Source of the DNA: an uncultured Alphaproteobacteria bacterium
GTDB taxonomy: Bacteria > Pseudomonadota > Alphaproteobacteria > Micavibrionales > Micavibrionaceae
Length of the DNA: 64,000 bases
Assembly: GCA_937931645.1 (NCBI GenBank)
Contig: CALHAR010000005.1
Span: 186,001 to 250,000, forward strand
Direction of reading: 5' to 3'
Shown: positions 54,748 through 64,000 of the stretch, one piece after another
Layout of the letters: each line of letters begins with the position of its first letter
How positions within the stretch are numbered: position 1 is the first letter of the stretch
Notes under the pieces: model-generated
What the model saw: the letters and a program-made list of their open reading frames with translations, nothing else
What the model was told of the DNA's origin: nothing
The model's database searches: none
Position numbers and translations under genes: made by a program

Positions 54748-56670
54748 ATGAATAATCTCGGAAAAAACGTTGCTTTCTGGCTGGCTGTTGGCCTGCTATT
54801 GGCTGTCTTGCTGAATACATTTCAAAATGGACAGATAGGCGGCATTACCGCAAAAGAAGAAATCGCTTATAGTGATTTTATGGCGGATGCGCGTGAGGGC
54901 CGTGTTGGTGATATTTTAATCCGTGGACAGGATGTTACAGGTCATTATACCAATGGCGGTAAAGAATTTTCGGTGACCGTTCCTAATGGTGAAAACGTTG
55001 TTGAGCGTTTAGAGGGTAGCGGTGTCCGTATTCAGGCAAAAGAAGCCGATGGTGAAAAGTTAAGCATCTTCTCTGTCTTGTTATCATGGTTCCCAATGTT
55101 ACTGCTTATTGGTGTGTGGATTTTCTTTATGCGTCAAATGCAAGGCAAAGGTGGTGGCGGTGCGATGGGCTTCGGGCGTAGTCGTGCGAAACTCCTCACG
55201 GAAAAACATGGTCGCGTTACATTTGATGATGTGGCAGGGATTGACGAAGCCAAAATTGAGCTTGAAGAAGTTGTTGAATTTTTAAAAGACCCTGGCAAGT
55301 TTCAACGCCTTGGCGGTAAAATTCCAAAAGGGGCGTTACTTGTTGGTCCTCCGGGGACTGGTAAAACTTTAACCGCGCGTGCCGTTGCGGGGGAGGCGGA
55401 AGTACCGTTCTTTACAATTTCTGGGTCTGACTTTGTTGAAATGTTTGTTGGTGTTGGGGCGTCCCGTGTCCGTGATATGTTTGAGCAAGCCAAGAAAAAC
55501 GCACCTTGTATCATCTTTATTGATGAGATTGATGCTGTCGGTCGCCATCGTGGCGCGGGCCATGGTGGTGGTAATGACGAGCGTGAGCAAACTTTGAACC
55601 AGCTCTTGGTTGAAATGGATGGGTTTGAAGCCAATGAAGGCGTGATCTTGATTGCCGCAACCAACCGTCCTGATGTTCTTGATCCTGCGCTTCTTCGTCC
55701 GGGTCGTTTTGATAGACAAATTGTTGTGCCGCTCCCTGATGTAACAGGGCGTGAGAAAATTTTAAAAGTTCACATGAAAAAAGTACCATTGGCAAGCAAT
55801 GTTGACGCTAAAGTTTTGGCACGGGGAACGCCTGGTTTTTCTGGTGCTGACTTGGCTAACCTTGTTAATGAAGCTGCCTTGCTTGCCGCGCGTAGAGATA
55901 AACGTACCGTTGCGATGGATGTTTTTGAAGAGGCCAAAGATAAAATCATGATGGGGTCTGAGCGGAAATCTATGGTCATGACAGAAGAAGAGAAAAAATT
56001 AACCGCTTACCATGAGGCTGGTCATGCGATTGTTGCCATTCATGAAGAAGAGTCTGACCCTATTCATAAGGCGACTATTATCCCACGTGGCCGCGCGCTT
56101 GGTCTTGTGATGCGCTTACCAGAAGGGGATCGTATCTCCATGTCTCGCGCAAAATTGAAAGCAGATTTATCTGTGGCAATGGGCGGACGTATTGCCGAAG
56201 AAATGATTTTCGGGGAAGAGGCCGTGACGACGGGTGCGTCTAGTGATATCCAAATGGCGACCGACACCGCGCGTAAGATGGTCACCGAATGGGGGATGTC
56301 TGATAAATTAGGTCCGCTTCGTTACGTGAGCAACCAAGAAGAACTATTTTTGGGGCAGGCAAGTGGGTCGTCTAAAAACATGTCTGATGATACAGCGGCA
56401 TTGGTTGATTCTGAAATACGCGTTATCGTTGAAAATGCTTATGCTCGTGCGCAAGATATCTTGACCAAACATCTTGACCAACTTCATACGTTGGCAAAAG
56501 CTTTGCTTGAGTTTGAGCTTCTAAGCGGTGATGAAATCAAAGATTTACTAGCAGGAAAAACCATTGAACGCCCTGATGAAGAAGATGAAACACCTCTTGA
56601 TAAAGGGCCAACTTCTTCTGTGCCAAAAGCCAAAGGTGGTATCAGTGGCGCTGAACCTCAAGGGGTTTAA
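54748..56670 (+). CDS. ftsH: ATP-dependent zinc metalloprotease FtsH
   Basis: A 640-residue membrane-bound AAA+ protease that degrades misfolded membrane proteins and regulators. Two N-terminal membrane segments ([18 protein letters not shown] and [16 protein letters not shown]) frame a periplasmic domain. Walker A GPPGTGKT is near residue 200, Walker B is CIIFIDEID, and the second region of homology is [20 protein letters not shown]. The zinc site is H422-E-A-G-H426, and the third ligand lies in the region after [18 protein letters not shown]. Standard length. It is followed 26 bases later by glmM, as in many alphaproteobacteria. Confidence 0.98.
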   Translation: MNNLGKNVAFWLAVGLLLAVLLNTFQNGQIGGITAKEEIAYSDFMADAREGRVGDILIRGQDVTGHYTNGGKEFSVTVPNGENVVERLEGSGVRIQAKEADGEKLSIFSVLLSWFPMLLLIGVWIFFMRQMQGKGGGGAMGFGRSRAKLLTEKHGRVTFDDVAGIDEAKIELEEVVEFLKDPGKFQRLGGKIPKGALLVGPPGTGKTLTARAVAGEAEVPFFTISGSDFVEMFVGVGASRVRDMFEQAKKNAPCIIFIDEIDAVGRHRGAGHGGGNDEREQTLNQLLVEMDGFEANEGVILIAATNRPDVLDPALLRPGRFDRQIVVPLPDVTGREKILKVHMKKVPLASNVDAKVLARGTPGFSGADLANLVNEAALLAARRDKRTVAMDVFEEAKDKIMMGSERKSMVMTEEEKKLTAYHEAGHAIVAIHEEESDPIHKATIIPRGRALGLVMRLPEGDRISMSRAKLKADLSVAMGGRIAEEMIFGEEAVTTGASSDIQMATDTARKMVTEWGMSDKLGPLRYVSNQEELFLGQASGSSKNMSDDTAALVDSEIRVIVENAYARAQDILTKHLDQLHTLAKALLEFELLSGDEIKDLLAGKTIERPDEEDETPLDKGPTSSVPKAKGGISGAEPQGV

Positions 56671-56696
56671 CCGTCTAGTTTATTAGGGGCGCTTAC

Positions 56697-58058
56697 ATGA
56701 CAAAAAAGTATTTTGGAACAGATGGTATTAGGGGGACAGCCAATCAATACCCGATGACCGCGGAAATGGCGATGAAGGTTGCTATGGCGACGGCGCATGT
56801 TTTACGCCTTCAGCAAGGGGCAAAGGGCAACGCTAAAATTATGAACCGTGTTGTGATTGGTAAAGATACACGCCTATCTGGTTATATGTTGGAGCAAGCC
56901 ATGGCGGCGGGCTTTGTCGCAATGGGCATGGATGTTATTTTTACAGGACCTATCCCCACACCTGCTATTGCCCGTTTAACCAACACTTTACGCGCCGATA
57001 TTGGGGTAATGATTTCTGCCTCACATAACCCGTATCAAGATAATGGCATTAAAATTTTTGGCGCAGATGGGTATAAATTATCTAATGAAGTAGAGCGTCA
57101 AATTGAAGAGATGGTTGAGCGCGATATGGAGGTTTTATTACCCCCTGCTGATAAAATTGGTAAAGCCACACAGTTGGAAGATGCCGCAGGGCGTTATATT
57201 GAATATATTAAAGGTAGCGTTCCTAAAGGTAAGACATTAGAGGCCATGAAAATTGTTGTCGATTGCGCGCATGGCGCGGCGTACAAGGTTGCGCCTAAAG
57301 TCCTGTGGGAGCTGGAGGCTGATGTTATCTCGATTGGTAATAGACCAAATGGGCGTAATATCAATGATGGGTTTGGCGCAACGGCGACTGAAAATTTACA
57401 AAAACGTGTTGTTGAAGAGGGCGCAGATATTGGTATCGCCCTTGATGGCGATGCAGATCGTTTAATTGTTGTTGATGAGCAAGGCAATAAAATTGATGGC
57501 GACCAATTATTGGGATTGCTGGCGGTTACCAAACGCGATGCTGGTTTTTTACAGGGCGGTGTTGTTGCGACAGTGATGTCGAACTTGGGTTTAGAACGTT
57601 TTTTTGAAAAAGAAAACATTCCCTTTAAACGGTCTGCCGTTGGTGATCGTTACGTTGTTGAAGATATGAAGGCCAATGGATTTAATATAGGCGGAGAACA
57701 ATCAGGGCATATTATCTTGCAAGATTTTGGAACCACCGGTGATGGTTTGCTTGCTGCCCTTCAGGTTTTATTTATCTTACGGGATAGCGGTAAAAAAGCG
57801 AGCGAGGTTTGCCATGTGTTTGATCCGTTGCCGCAGCTATTAAAAAATGTTCGTTATGCGGGGGAAACACCGCTGGATAAAGATGATGTGAAGGTCGCGA
57901 TTAAAAAATCAGAAGAAAAACTTAATGGCTCAGGACGTTTATTGGTGCGCGCCTCAGGGACGGAACCTCTTATCCGTGTAATGGCAGAAGGCGATGATAA
58001 CGCCTTGGTTGAAAGCGTTGTGAATGATCTGTGTGGTATTATCGAGAAAGCGGCTTAA
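56697..58058 (+). CDS. glmM: Phosphoglucosamine mutase
   Basis: A 453-residue enzyme that converts glucosamine-6-phosphate to glucosamine-1-phosphate for peptidoglycan and lipopolysaccharide. The start [16 protein letters not shown], the phosphoserine loop [19 protein letters not shown], the metal site [18 protein letters not shown] and the C-terminal phosphate-binding [12 protein letters not shown] are all present. Standard family length. Its stop overlaps the convergent ArsC/Spx-like gene by 4 bases. Confidence 0.98.
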   Translation: MTKKYFGTDGIRGTANQYPMTAEMAMKVAMATAHVLRLQQGAKGNAKIMNRVVIGKDTRLSGYMLEQAMAAGFVAMGMDVIFTGPIPTPAIARLTNTLRADIGVMISASHNPYQDNGIKIFGADGYKLSNEVERQIEEMVERDMEVLLPPADKIGKATQLEDAAGRYIEYIKGSVPKGKTLEAMKIVVDCAHGAAYKVAPKVLWELEADVISIGNRPNGRNINDGFGATATENLQKRVVEEGADIGIALDGDADRLIVVDEQGNKIDGDQLLGLLAVTKRDAGFLQGGVVATVMSNLGLERFFEKENIPFKRSAVGDRYVVEDMKANGFNIGGEQSGHIILQDFGTTGDGLLAALQVLFILRDSGKKASEVCHVFDPLPQLLKNVRYAGETPLDKDDVKVAIKKSEEKLNGSGRLLVRASGTEPLIRVMAEGDDNALVESVVNDLCGIIEKAA

Positions 58059-58408
58059 TCTTTAAAAACATCGCCGTATGTTTCTGTGTTAAACCCTAAA
58101 AATACTTTGCCTTTATAAACCATAAGCGGTCTTTTTATAAGTGATGCGTTCTCTACGGCAATGGCGATTGCCTTTTGTTCATTCATATTCTCTTGCACTG
58201 TTTTATCTAACTTTCTCCATGTCGTGCCACGTTGGTTGAGAGTTTTTTCCCATCCATGTTGTTTCATCGCTTCTTGTAAAACAGCCTTATCAACATTTTG
58301 TTTTTTATAGTCGTGAAACTCATAAGAAATATTGGCGGCCTCTAACCACTTGAAGGCTTTCTTCATCGTGTCGCAGTTCTTAATACCGTAAAGTGTTGGG
58401 GTGCTCAT
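58055..58408 (-). CDS. ArsC/Spx family protein (YffB-like)
   Basis: A thioredoxin-fold protein of about 117 residues. The start at 58408 is used because the family's [19 protein letters not shown] follows directly; the frame could extend to 58474 but the added residues are not conserved-looking. One Cys (in YGIKNCDT) sits at the ArsC-fold position. [20 protein letters not shown] is the usual C-terminal strand-helix. Family members include arsenate reductases, YffB and Spx; with only this Cys visible, true arsenate reductase function is doubtful. Confidence 0.88.
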   Translation of the reverse strand: MSTPTLYGIKNCDTMKKAFKWLEAANISYEFHDYKKQNVDKAVLQEAMKQHGWEKTLNQRGTTWRKLDKTVQENMNEQKAIAIAVENASLIKRPLMVYKGKVFLGFNTETYGDVFKD

Positions 58409-58492
58409 TTTTATGCCTTTGAATTTAGGTGTTATATAAGTTGAGATGTTAAGAAAGCGGGCGCACGCACGCAAGAGTTAAAAAGAGAGAGG

Positions 58493-58522
58493 TTGTCTTT
58501 ATATTGCCATAACTAATAAAAT
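58493..58522 (+). promoter_or_regulatory. Candidate promoter for hisZ-purA
   Basis: TTGTCT, 18 bases, TAAAAT. A second possible -10, a perfect TATAAT, lies at 58530-58535 but lacks a well-spaced -35. Either gives a leader of about 50-60 bases before hisZ. Confidence 0.4.
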
Positions 58523-58589
58523 ATTACTCTATAATAACCTTTTTCTTTCCGTTGTTTTTTAAGATTAAAACCGCTAAAACGTAAGAGAT

Positions 58590-59660
58590 ATGACGCAAAT
58601 AAATTCTTCTTTGTTGCCTAATGGCTTAAAAGACCTTTTGCCGCCTGAGGCTGAGAAGGAAGCGCATATTATCAATTTTTTAATGCAGGAATTCTCTAAG
58701 TTTGGCTATGGACGGGTGAAACCGCCTCTGGTTGAATTTGAAGAAAGCTTGCTATCCGAAGGTCCGGGCAAAGCATTGGCGCGCCATACTTTCCGTTTGA
58801 TGGACCCTGTCTCGCAACGTATGATGGGGGTTCGGGCTGATACAACGGCGCAGATTGCGCGTATTTCTCAATCCAGATTGGGCGATGAAACACGTCCACT
58901 ACGCCTGTCTTATGCCGCCGATGTTTTAAAAGTAAATGGCACGCAATTACGCCCCGAACGACAATTTTGTCAGGTGGGTTGTGAGATGATTGGCGTTGAT
59001 ACCATTCAAGATGACGTTGAAATATGTTTGACCGCGCTAAACGGTCTTCACAAAATAGGCGTTGAAAACCTATCTATTGATCTGACTATTCCCGCCTTGG
59101 TTGATGATCTATTCCAAGCCTTTAATATTGATGAACAAACGCAAGAAAATTTAAATAAGCTTCTGCAAAAGCGCGAGCGTGATGGCTTGAAGAAAATAAA
59201 GTCTGAAATAACAGACTGCCTTGTCGGTTTATTGGATGCGTCTGGTGTGGCGTCAGAGGCGATTGAAAAGTTACAAAAAGTAAATATACCTGATGAAGGC
59301 AAGCATAATATTTCCAACCTTAAAGATGTATATCAAGAGTTGATGATTGCGTTAAAAGCCTATGAACTGACCAATATTAATATCACGATTGACCTTGTTG
59401 AGCGTCGCGGTTTTGATTACCAAAATGGCATTAGCTTCACGTTATTTTCATCACAATCGCGCGGAGCATTGGGGCGTGGTGGCCGCTATCTTATCGCCGA
59501 AGGTGAGAGCGCAAGCGGCTTTACCCTTTATATGGACAGCTTGCTAGAGGTAAGCACTATAACGTTAGACAAGAATGAAAAATCAGTGCCACAGGGCAGT
59601 GATTGGGAAGAAATTAAACAATTACAAGATGCTGGTTACCAAGTATCTCGTGTGAAATAA
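58590..59660 (+). CDS. hisZ: ATP phosphoribosyltransferase regulatory subunit HisZ
   Basis: A 356-residue HisRS-like protein without synthetase function that forms the short-form ATP phosphoribosyltransferase with HisG, the first step of histidine synthesis. Landmarks: LPNGLKDLLPPEAEKEA, YGRVKPPLVEFEESLL, FRLMDPVSQRMMGVRADTTAQIAR, LRPERQFCQVGCEMIG and RRGFDYQNGISFTLFS. Codons for the usual C-terminal anticodon-binding domain are absent, as in HisZ. hisZ directly before purA is a frequent alphaproteobacterial order. hisG is not seen in the window. Confidence 0.93.
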   Translation: MTQINSSLLPNGLKDLLPPEAEKEAHIINFLMQEFSKFGYGRVKPPLVEFEESLLSEGPGKALARHTFRLMDPVSQRMMGVRADTTAQIARISQSRLGDETRPLRLSYAADVLKVNGTQLRPERQFCQVGCEMIGVDTIQDDVEICLTALNGLHKIGVENLSIDLTIPALVDDLFQAFNIDEQTQENLNKLLQKRERDGLKKIKSEITDCLVGLLDASGVASEAIEKLQKVNIPDEGKHNISNLKDVYQELMIALKAYELTNINITIDLVERRGFDYQNGISFTLFSSQSRGALGRGGRYLIAEGESASGFTLYMDSLLEVSTITLDKNEKSVPQGSDWEEIKQLQDAGYQVSRVK

Positions 59661-59711
59661 CGCTAAATAACAGGTTTTTAAATAATAGATCTTTAACAAA
59701 AGGAAAAAGCT

Positions 59712-61004
59712 ATGTCGAATGTTGCCGTGATCGGTTCCCAATGGGGTGATGAAGGAAAAGGAAAAATTGTTGATGTCTTGTCAAAAGAGGCGGACATGGT
59801 TGTGCGTTTCCAAGGGGGGCATAATGCCGGACATACCTTGGTTATTGATGGTGTAACGTATAAACTTCATTTACTTCCTTCAGGAATTGTCCGTCCAGGA
59901 AAAATGTCGGTGATTGGTAATGGTGTTGTTGTTGATCCCAAAGCCTTACTGACAGAGATTGAAACTGTCAAAGCGCAAGGCATTGATGTGACTTCTGACA
60001 ATCTTTTGCTGGCAGAAAACGCGACCTTGATTCTTCCCGTTCACCCTGCGCTTGATGTTGCGATGGAAGAGGCACGCGGTGCTAAGAAAATCGGCACAAC
60101 GGGACGCGGTATCGGTCTTGCTTATGAAGATAAGGTGGCACGCCGTGCTATCCGTGTTTGTGATTTGGCGCACCCTGAATACCTAAAAGAACGTATTGAA
60201 AACATGCTGAACCATCATAACGTCTTGTTAAAAGGTATGGGCGCAGAAGAAATGAGCGTGACAGCAGTTTATGATGAGCTAATGAGTGTGGCTGATAAAA
60301 TCTTGGCATATTCAGGTGTCGCATGGAGAGCGATTGATGACGCCGATAAAGCAGGTAAGAAGATTCTGTTTGAAGGCGCGCAAGGTCACTTCCTTGATGT
60401 TGATCATGGAACATACCCTTTTGTGACTTCATCAAATACAGTTGCGGCGCAAGCGGCGGCGGGGGCTGGTGTTGGCTCAAAGAAAATTGGTTATGTGCTG
60501 GGTATTACCAAGGCCTATACCACGCGTGTAGGTTCGGGCCCTTTCCCGACGGAGCTTCACGATGCGGTCGGTGAAGAGATTGGTAAAAAAGGCCATGAAT
60601 TTGGAACGTCAACAGGGCGTAAGCGTCGCTGTGGTTGGTTTGATGCCGTTTTGGTGCGTCAGGCAATTAAAACCGGTGGTATTGATGGTATTGCTTTGAC
60701 CAAAATGGATGTCTTGGATGGCTTTGATGAAATAAAAGTTTGTGTGGCTTATGAGTTAAATGGGACGCGTATTGATTACTTGCCTGCTTCAACGGTTGAT
60801 CAAGCTAATATTAAACCTGTCTATGAAACAATTAAAGGGTGGTCTGATACCTCGCAAGGGGCGCGTAGCTGGGCAGAGATTCCTGCCGAGGCCGTTAAAT
60901 ATGTACGTTATATTGAGGAGTTAATTGAAGCGCCAGTGGCGTTACTTTCAACCAGCCCTGATCGCGATGATACAATTTTGATGCAAGATCCTTTTAGATC
61001 CTAA
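59712..61004 (+). CDS. purA: Adenylosuccinate synthetase
   Basis: A 430-residue enzyme that joins IMP and aspartate with GTP, first step from IMP to AMP. The GTP-binding loop [14 protein letters not shown] lies at residues 9-22; [53 protein letters not shown] and [17 protein letters not shown] follow in the usual order. A good AAAAGGAAAA ribosome site precedes the ATG. Length is standard. A 52-base gap separates it from hisZ, so the two are probably co-transcribed. Confidence 0.98.
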   Translation: MSNVAVIGSQWGDEGKGKIVDVLSKEADMVVRFQGGHNAGHTLVIDGVTYKLHLLPSGIVRPGKMSVIGNGVVVDPKALLTEIETVKAQGIDVTSDNLLLAENATLILPVHPALDVAMEEARGAKKIGTTGRGIGLAYEDKVARRAIRVCDLAHPEYLKERIENMLNHHNVLLKGMGAEEMSVTAVYDELMSVADKILAYSGVAWRAIDDADKAGKKILFEGAQGHFLDVDHGTYPFVTSSNTVAAQAAAGAGVGSKKIGYVLGITKAYTTRVGSGPFPTELHDAVGEEIGKKGHEFGTSTGRKRRCGWFDAVLVRQAIKTGGIDGIALTKMDVLDGFDEIKVCVAYELNGTRIDYLPASTVDQANIKPVYETIKGWSDTSQGARSWAEIPAEAVKYVRYIEELIEAPVALLSTSPDRDDTILMQDPFRS

Positions 61005-61023
61005 TCAATATCTTAATATTGAT
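61004..61023 (+). repeat. AT-rich 8-bp hairpin after purA
   Basis: ATCAATAT / ATATTGAT with a four-base loop immediately after the purA stop. It lacks a T-run and is AT-rich, so it is a weak terminator at best. Confidence 0.35.
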
Positions 61024-61137
61024 GTGTAATGTTATTGGTTTCCATAGAATTTAAGGTTGATTTACATTCGGGGCAAAGCGATTTAGAATAGGAAACTGGC
61101 TCTTGCCCGTTCTTTTCTAACCGCATTTCTCAATGAT

Positions 61138-63210
61138 ATGACCGATAAACCTGAACCCACAAAGACTAAAAAACCCGAAAAAGGTCAAAAAACACCAGAA
61201 AAGGATCTTTCTGGTGATAAGGATATTGTTCTTAATGGTAATTATCGCCTCATTGCGGAAGAGCCGCTTTCTTATTTAGATAAAGGAAAAATAAAAGCTT
61301 ATCGCGCCATGGGAAATACCCAACATGGGGCAAATTTATTTGCGCTGATCTGTGATAAATCCATGACTCCTCGTTTTCAAAGTAAAACGAAATACATGAA
61401 CATTAGTAACCCTAATCTATGTAAGTTGGTGCAATCTGGAAAAATTTTCTGGCCGAGTGAAAAGCAAGAACGTTATTGTTTTGTTTATGAAGATACAATC
61501 GGCCAACCTATTATAAAACGTGACGATAAAAACCCTGCCTTGGGGTGGAAACCTGAAAATATTTTATCAAATATTGTTGACCCCATGGTGACGGTTTTAA
61601 AAGAGTTTAGGAATAAAGAATTATCACATGGTGAAATTTGGCCTGGTAATATGTTTGATGGGGGGTCAAAAGCAGGACAAAAAATTAATCTTGGTGAGTG
61701 TTTATCCTCGCCTGCCTCTTCAAACATGCCTGCTTTGTATGAGCCTATAGAGCGTGCCCTAGCTGACCCCATGGGACGCGGGCCAGGTGATATTTCTAGT
61801 GATATTTACGCTTTGGGAGCTTCTTTGGCGGTCATGTTGCGTTCAGAAAATCCGATGAAGGGGCAGACTGATGCTCAGATTATTGAACATAAGATTGAAA
61901 AAGGTAGTTACGCTACATTACTTGGTAAAGAAAGATTAAGCGGTGCTATCTTAGAATTATTGCGCGGCCTTTTATATGATGATACCGCGCAACGCTGGAC
62001 GATTGACGATATAGAAGCGTGGCAAGATGGACGACGTTTGAGTCCAAAGCAATCGCCAAAGCGCGCAAAAGCAACGCGGCCTATTATGTTTCAAGACAAA
62101 AAATATACACGCCCTGAATTACTCGCAAAAGATTTATTTCATGATGCCGATCAAGCGGCGAAGCTGATAGAAAATAATGAAATGGATCAATGGGTTGATC
62201 GAGCGATTGAAGATAAATTAATTAAAAGCAGATTAGAGCAATCGCTACAAGATATCGCGGGGTATGAACGCGGTGGAAGTTATAATAATCGGGCGACGGT
62301 TGCCGTTGCTCATGCGCTTTACCCTGATTGCTGCGTTCAATATAAAAGTGTGAGCTTCCACCCTCAGGGATTTGGTAAATATTTAACGCAAAGTTATGTG
62401 GAGAGTAAAAATATCGAACCATTCGTTGAAACAATACGATATAGCTTTATTGCGCCGATTATCCATGAATCTAATATGCTTGATAAATCAACGTTACTCT
62501 CAAATTTTGAATTATCGAGAAATTATTTAAACCAAAAATCATTAAATGCGGGGTTTGAAAGATGCTTATATATCATGGATCCAGAGGCACCTTGCTTAAG
62601 CCCGATATTAGATAAATACTATGTGCAAACATCGATGGATATGATGAATGCTTTTGAAGATATTTGTCAAAAATCTTTGAAGGCAACTATTTTATTTGAC
62701 CGACATGTCATTTCATTCTTATCGGCTAAAGATAGACAGAATATTGATCCTTATTTATCTGAGTTATCTACAAATGACCCAAGAAAAAAGATATTGGCGC
62801 AATTGAAGATTTTAGCAACGATACAAAAGAGATTAAACCTTGATTATTATCCGGCTATTGCACAGTGGATCTTGAAAAGCTTTGACCCTGTTTTAAGTTA
62901 TTTTCATGATAGTAAAAAAAGTGAAACTTTAAAGTCGAAAGTTGAAAAACTGGCTAAAGAAGGCAATTTGCAAGGGATGGCGGCTTTATTTGATAGTCCT
63001 AATTTATATGGGCATGATGTCGAAAACTTCTTTCAGGCAAAAAAACATTATAAGAAACTAGAAGATGAGAAAAAATTAATAGAAAAAGAATTGGCAAAAG
63101 GAAATCGCTATGGACAAAATACAGGTAGGCAGGTTGCCTCTGTTATATCGATGGGGTTTGCTTTTTTAATTATGGGGTTTTCTATTTATAAAACTTTTTT
63201 AGGTGGATAA
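61138..63210 (+). CDS. Pseudokinase-like protein with C-terminal membrane anchor
   Basis: A 690-residue protein. A Lys/Pro-rich N-terminus precedes a protein-kinase-like fold (about 35-305): the catalytic loop is H164-G-E166-I-W-P-G-N171, so the usual catalytic Asp of HRDxKxxN is Glu while the Asn is kept. The metal-binding DFG is replaced near INLGECLS, and DISSDIYALGASLAVML is the helix F region. There is no clear glycine loop or VAIK lysine. The middle (about 320-650) is a helical region of unknown fold. Residues near 668-686 form one membrane segment (VISMGFAFLIMGFSIYKTF). It is probably catalytically inactive or unusual. It is followed directly by a small membrane-protein gene in the same operon. 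No ligand or substrate can be stated. Confidence 0.7.
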   Translation: MTDKPEPTKTKKPEKGQKTPEKDLSGDKDIVLNGNYRLIAEEPLSYLDKGKIKAYRAMGNTQHGANLFALICDKSMTPRFQSKTKYMNISNPNLCKLVQSGKIFWPSEKQERYCFVYEDTIGQPIIKRDDKNPALGWKPENILSNIVDPMVTVLKEFRNKELSHGEIWPGNMFDGGSKAGQKINLGECLSSPASSNMPALYEPIERALADPMGRGPGDISSDIYALGASLAVMLRSENPMKGQTDAQIIEHKIEKGSYATLLGKERLSGAILELLRGLLYDDTAQRWTIDDIEAWQDGRRLSPKQSPKRAKATRPIMFQDKKYTRPELLAKDLFHDADQAAKLIENNEMDQWVDRAIEDKLIKSRLEQSLQDIAGYERGGSYNNRATVAVAHALYPDCCVQYKSVSFHPQGFGKYLTQSYVESKNIEPFVETIRYSFIAPIIHESNMLDKSTLLSNFELSRNYLNQKSLNAGFERCLYIMDPEAPCLSPILDKYYVQTSMDMMNAFEDICQKSLKATILFDRHVISFLSAKDRQNIDPYLSELSTNDPRKKILAQLKILATIQKRLNLDYYPAIAQWILKSFDPVLSYFHDSKKSETLKSKVEKLAKEGNLQGMAALFDSPNLYGHDVENFFQAKKHYKKLEDEKKLIEKELAKGNRYGQNTGRQVASVISMGFAFLIMGFSIYKTFLGG

Positions 63211-63211
63211 A

Positions 63212-63757
63212 TTGGCTAAGAAGAAGAAAAAAAATAAACAGAATAAGGGTAAGAAGTCTATTTTGACGTTCAAAACTTTGTTTTTTTCGTTTTTGTTTGT
63301 TATTGGCTGTATTTTATATCTGCCATCGGTTGTTTTACTTTTTGTTGGGATGCTACCAACACTTATTGTCTATTCGACAGATAATCAACCCGGGAAAAAT
63401 AAGACATTCACAATCGGCGCGCTTAATTTTTCAGGGTGTTTTTATTACTTAATTAATATTTGGGGGCATTCTCACCCTATGGATAGGGCCGTGGATTATT
63501 TGTCTGACCCTATGACGATTGTAGTTATCTATTCAACTGCGGCTTTGGGATATTTGATAGATTATATGGCGACGCTGTTTGTTTCTTCAATTTTAAGACA
63601 AAAAAGTCTTTTACGACTTGAAAAAATAGAAAAAGAGAAGAAAAAATTAGAAGGTAGGTGGGGCACGAAGGTCAATGGCGAGCGGCGCTTGGATGATGAT
63701 GGTTTTCCCCTTGATATAGGTGGTGACGCCAGTGATAGTGCGGAAGAAAGCGCGTAA
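63212..63757 (+). CDS. Small membrane protein paired with the pseudokinase
   Basis: A protein of about 181 residues that I do not recognise. A strongly basic start (KKKKKNKQNKGKK) precedes membrane segments at about 20-50 (FLFVIGCILYLPSVVLLFVG), 65-85 and 110-130, followed by a charged tail (LEKIEKEKKKLEGRWGTKV) and an acidic end. GTG at 63203 and TTG at 63212 are both possible; TTG is preferred because AGGTGG lies 5 bases before it. Next to the pseudokinase stop, so translation is probably coupled. Inference: the two act together at the inner membrane. Confidence 0.65.
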   Translation: MAKKKKKNKQNKGKKSILTFKTLFFSFLFVIGCILYLPSVVLLFVGMLPTLIVYSTDNQPGKNKTFTIGALNFSGCFYYLINIWGHSHPMDRAVDYLSDPMTIVVIYSTAALGYLIDYMATLFVSSILRQKSLLRLEKIEKEKKKLEGRWGTKVNGERRLDDDGFPLDIGGDASDSAEESA

Positions 63758-63764
63758 TTCTTAA

Positions 63765-63793
63765 TCTTTCTTTAAAGGAAAGAGATGTATAAT
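63765..63793 (+). promoter_or_regulatory. Possible promoter of the TadE-like gene
   Basis: A TATAAT at 63788-63793 follows a short dyad TCTTTC / GAAAGA (63765-63783). The -35 is poor, so an activator may be needed. The rest of the gap to 63882 shows nothing else of note. Confidence 0.3.
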
Positions 63794-63882
63794 AGACCTA
63801 TTATTAATAATTTCAGGGCATGTCTTCCTTATAAGGTTGGCGTGCTTTTCACATTTAAGCCATAGAAAAATTTTAATTAAAT

Positions 63883-64000
63883 ATGTTTAAAATACCATAT
63901 AAAAAATTATTACTTTGGCAACGTAACAAAGACGGTGCAACAGCGGTTGAATTTTCGCTTGTTGGTATTCCTTTTATTTTAATGGTCATTGGTATTATTG
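63883..64000 (+). CDS. TadE-like pseudopilin, start only (cut by window edge)
   Basis: The first 39 codons of a gene whose end lies beyond the window. The protein starts MFKIPYKKLLLWQRNKDG, then GATAVEFSLVGIPFILMVIG, with Gly18/Ala19 and Glu23 (+5) and Phe24 as in TadE/TadG-type minor pilins of Tad pili. A hydrophobic helix begins right after. A Tad pilus locus may continue to the right. The Flp pilin at 36245 could be assembled by it; this is inference. Confidence 0.75.
   Translation, partial: MFKIPYKKLLLWQRNKDGATAVEFSLVGIPFILMVIGII

Noticed and set aside
55302-55795. Open frames on the minus strand inside ftsH
   Set aside because: They are shadows of the ftsH coding frame, which has all FtsH motifs; no ribosome sites or family features.

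Overview
The window is a chromosomal segment of an AT-rich Gram-negative bacterium, most likely an alphaproteobacterium. The clearest taxonomic signal is the run pal - cpoB(ybgF) - tilS - hypothetical - ftsH - glmM (51556-58058), followed by hisZ next to purA (58590-61004). Pal, a PapD-like chaperone with an usher-like protein, an LpoA-like lipoprotein and a DolP-like lipoprotein all imply an outer membrane. I cannot name the genus. No rRNA, tRNA, CRISPR array, insertion sequence or phage gene was seen.

Layout. (1) 30-6490: a probable surface-fibre locus. A lipoprotein with an AMIN-like end, a DUF4402-type subunit, a PapD-like chaperone and a second DUF4402-type subunit lie on the minus strand, divergent from a 1007-residue usher-like protein. 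(2) 6558-32318: a large surface-polysaccharide region. It holds asparagine synthase, epimerases, glycosyltransferases, an ABC exporter and CDP-glucose genes (rfbF, rfbG). These are followed by a sugar 3,5-epimerase-like gene, a C-methyltransferase, a DegT aminotransferase, an ATP-grasp enzyme, an unusual phosphatase-like/epimerase fusion, a methyltransferase, a CmcI-like protein, a multidomain P-loop kinase and gmd-fcl. It is interrupted by housekeeping or unrelated genes (prfC, slyX, ctlX). (3) 32304-37452: an M3 peptidase, mnmC, a 54-residue Flp pilin missed by length cut-offs, and a WecA/TagO-like initiating transferase. (4) 37449-47003: a dicarboxylate/amino-acid symporter, trhO, the divergent oxyR-katG pair, an orphan gene with a near-consensus promoter, an MscS channel, a TetR regulator and a RimK-like ligase. 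(5) 47033-61004: envelope and housekeeping genes, beginning with lpoA-like/rsmI/yraN/dolP-like (the same neighbourhood as in E. coli), then sirB1-like, pal, cpoB, tilS, ftsH, glmM, an ArsC/Spx-like gene, hisZ and purA. (6) 61138-64000: a large pseudokinase-like membrane protein, a small membrane protein, and the start of a TadE-like pilus gene cut by the window edge.

How the genes work together. Regions 2 and 3 can be read as one glycan programme: a lipid-linked initiator (WecA-like), nucleotide-sugar synthesis (CDP-6-deoxy-4-keto sugar, C-methylated and/or aminated; GDP-fucose), assembly (four glycosyltransferases) and export (ABC protein). The most unusual parts are the CX5R phosphatase-like/SDR fusion translationally coupled to an ATP-grasp enzyme, the 753-residue protein with a nucleotidyltransferase-like start and two P-loops, and the usher/DUF4402 locus. 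Candidate RNA or promoter control elements were found upstream of pal, the RimK-like gene, the orphan gene at 43394, the kinase fusion gene and ftsH. All of these regulatory calls come from reading the sequence and have not been tested.
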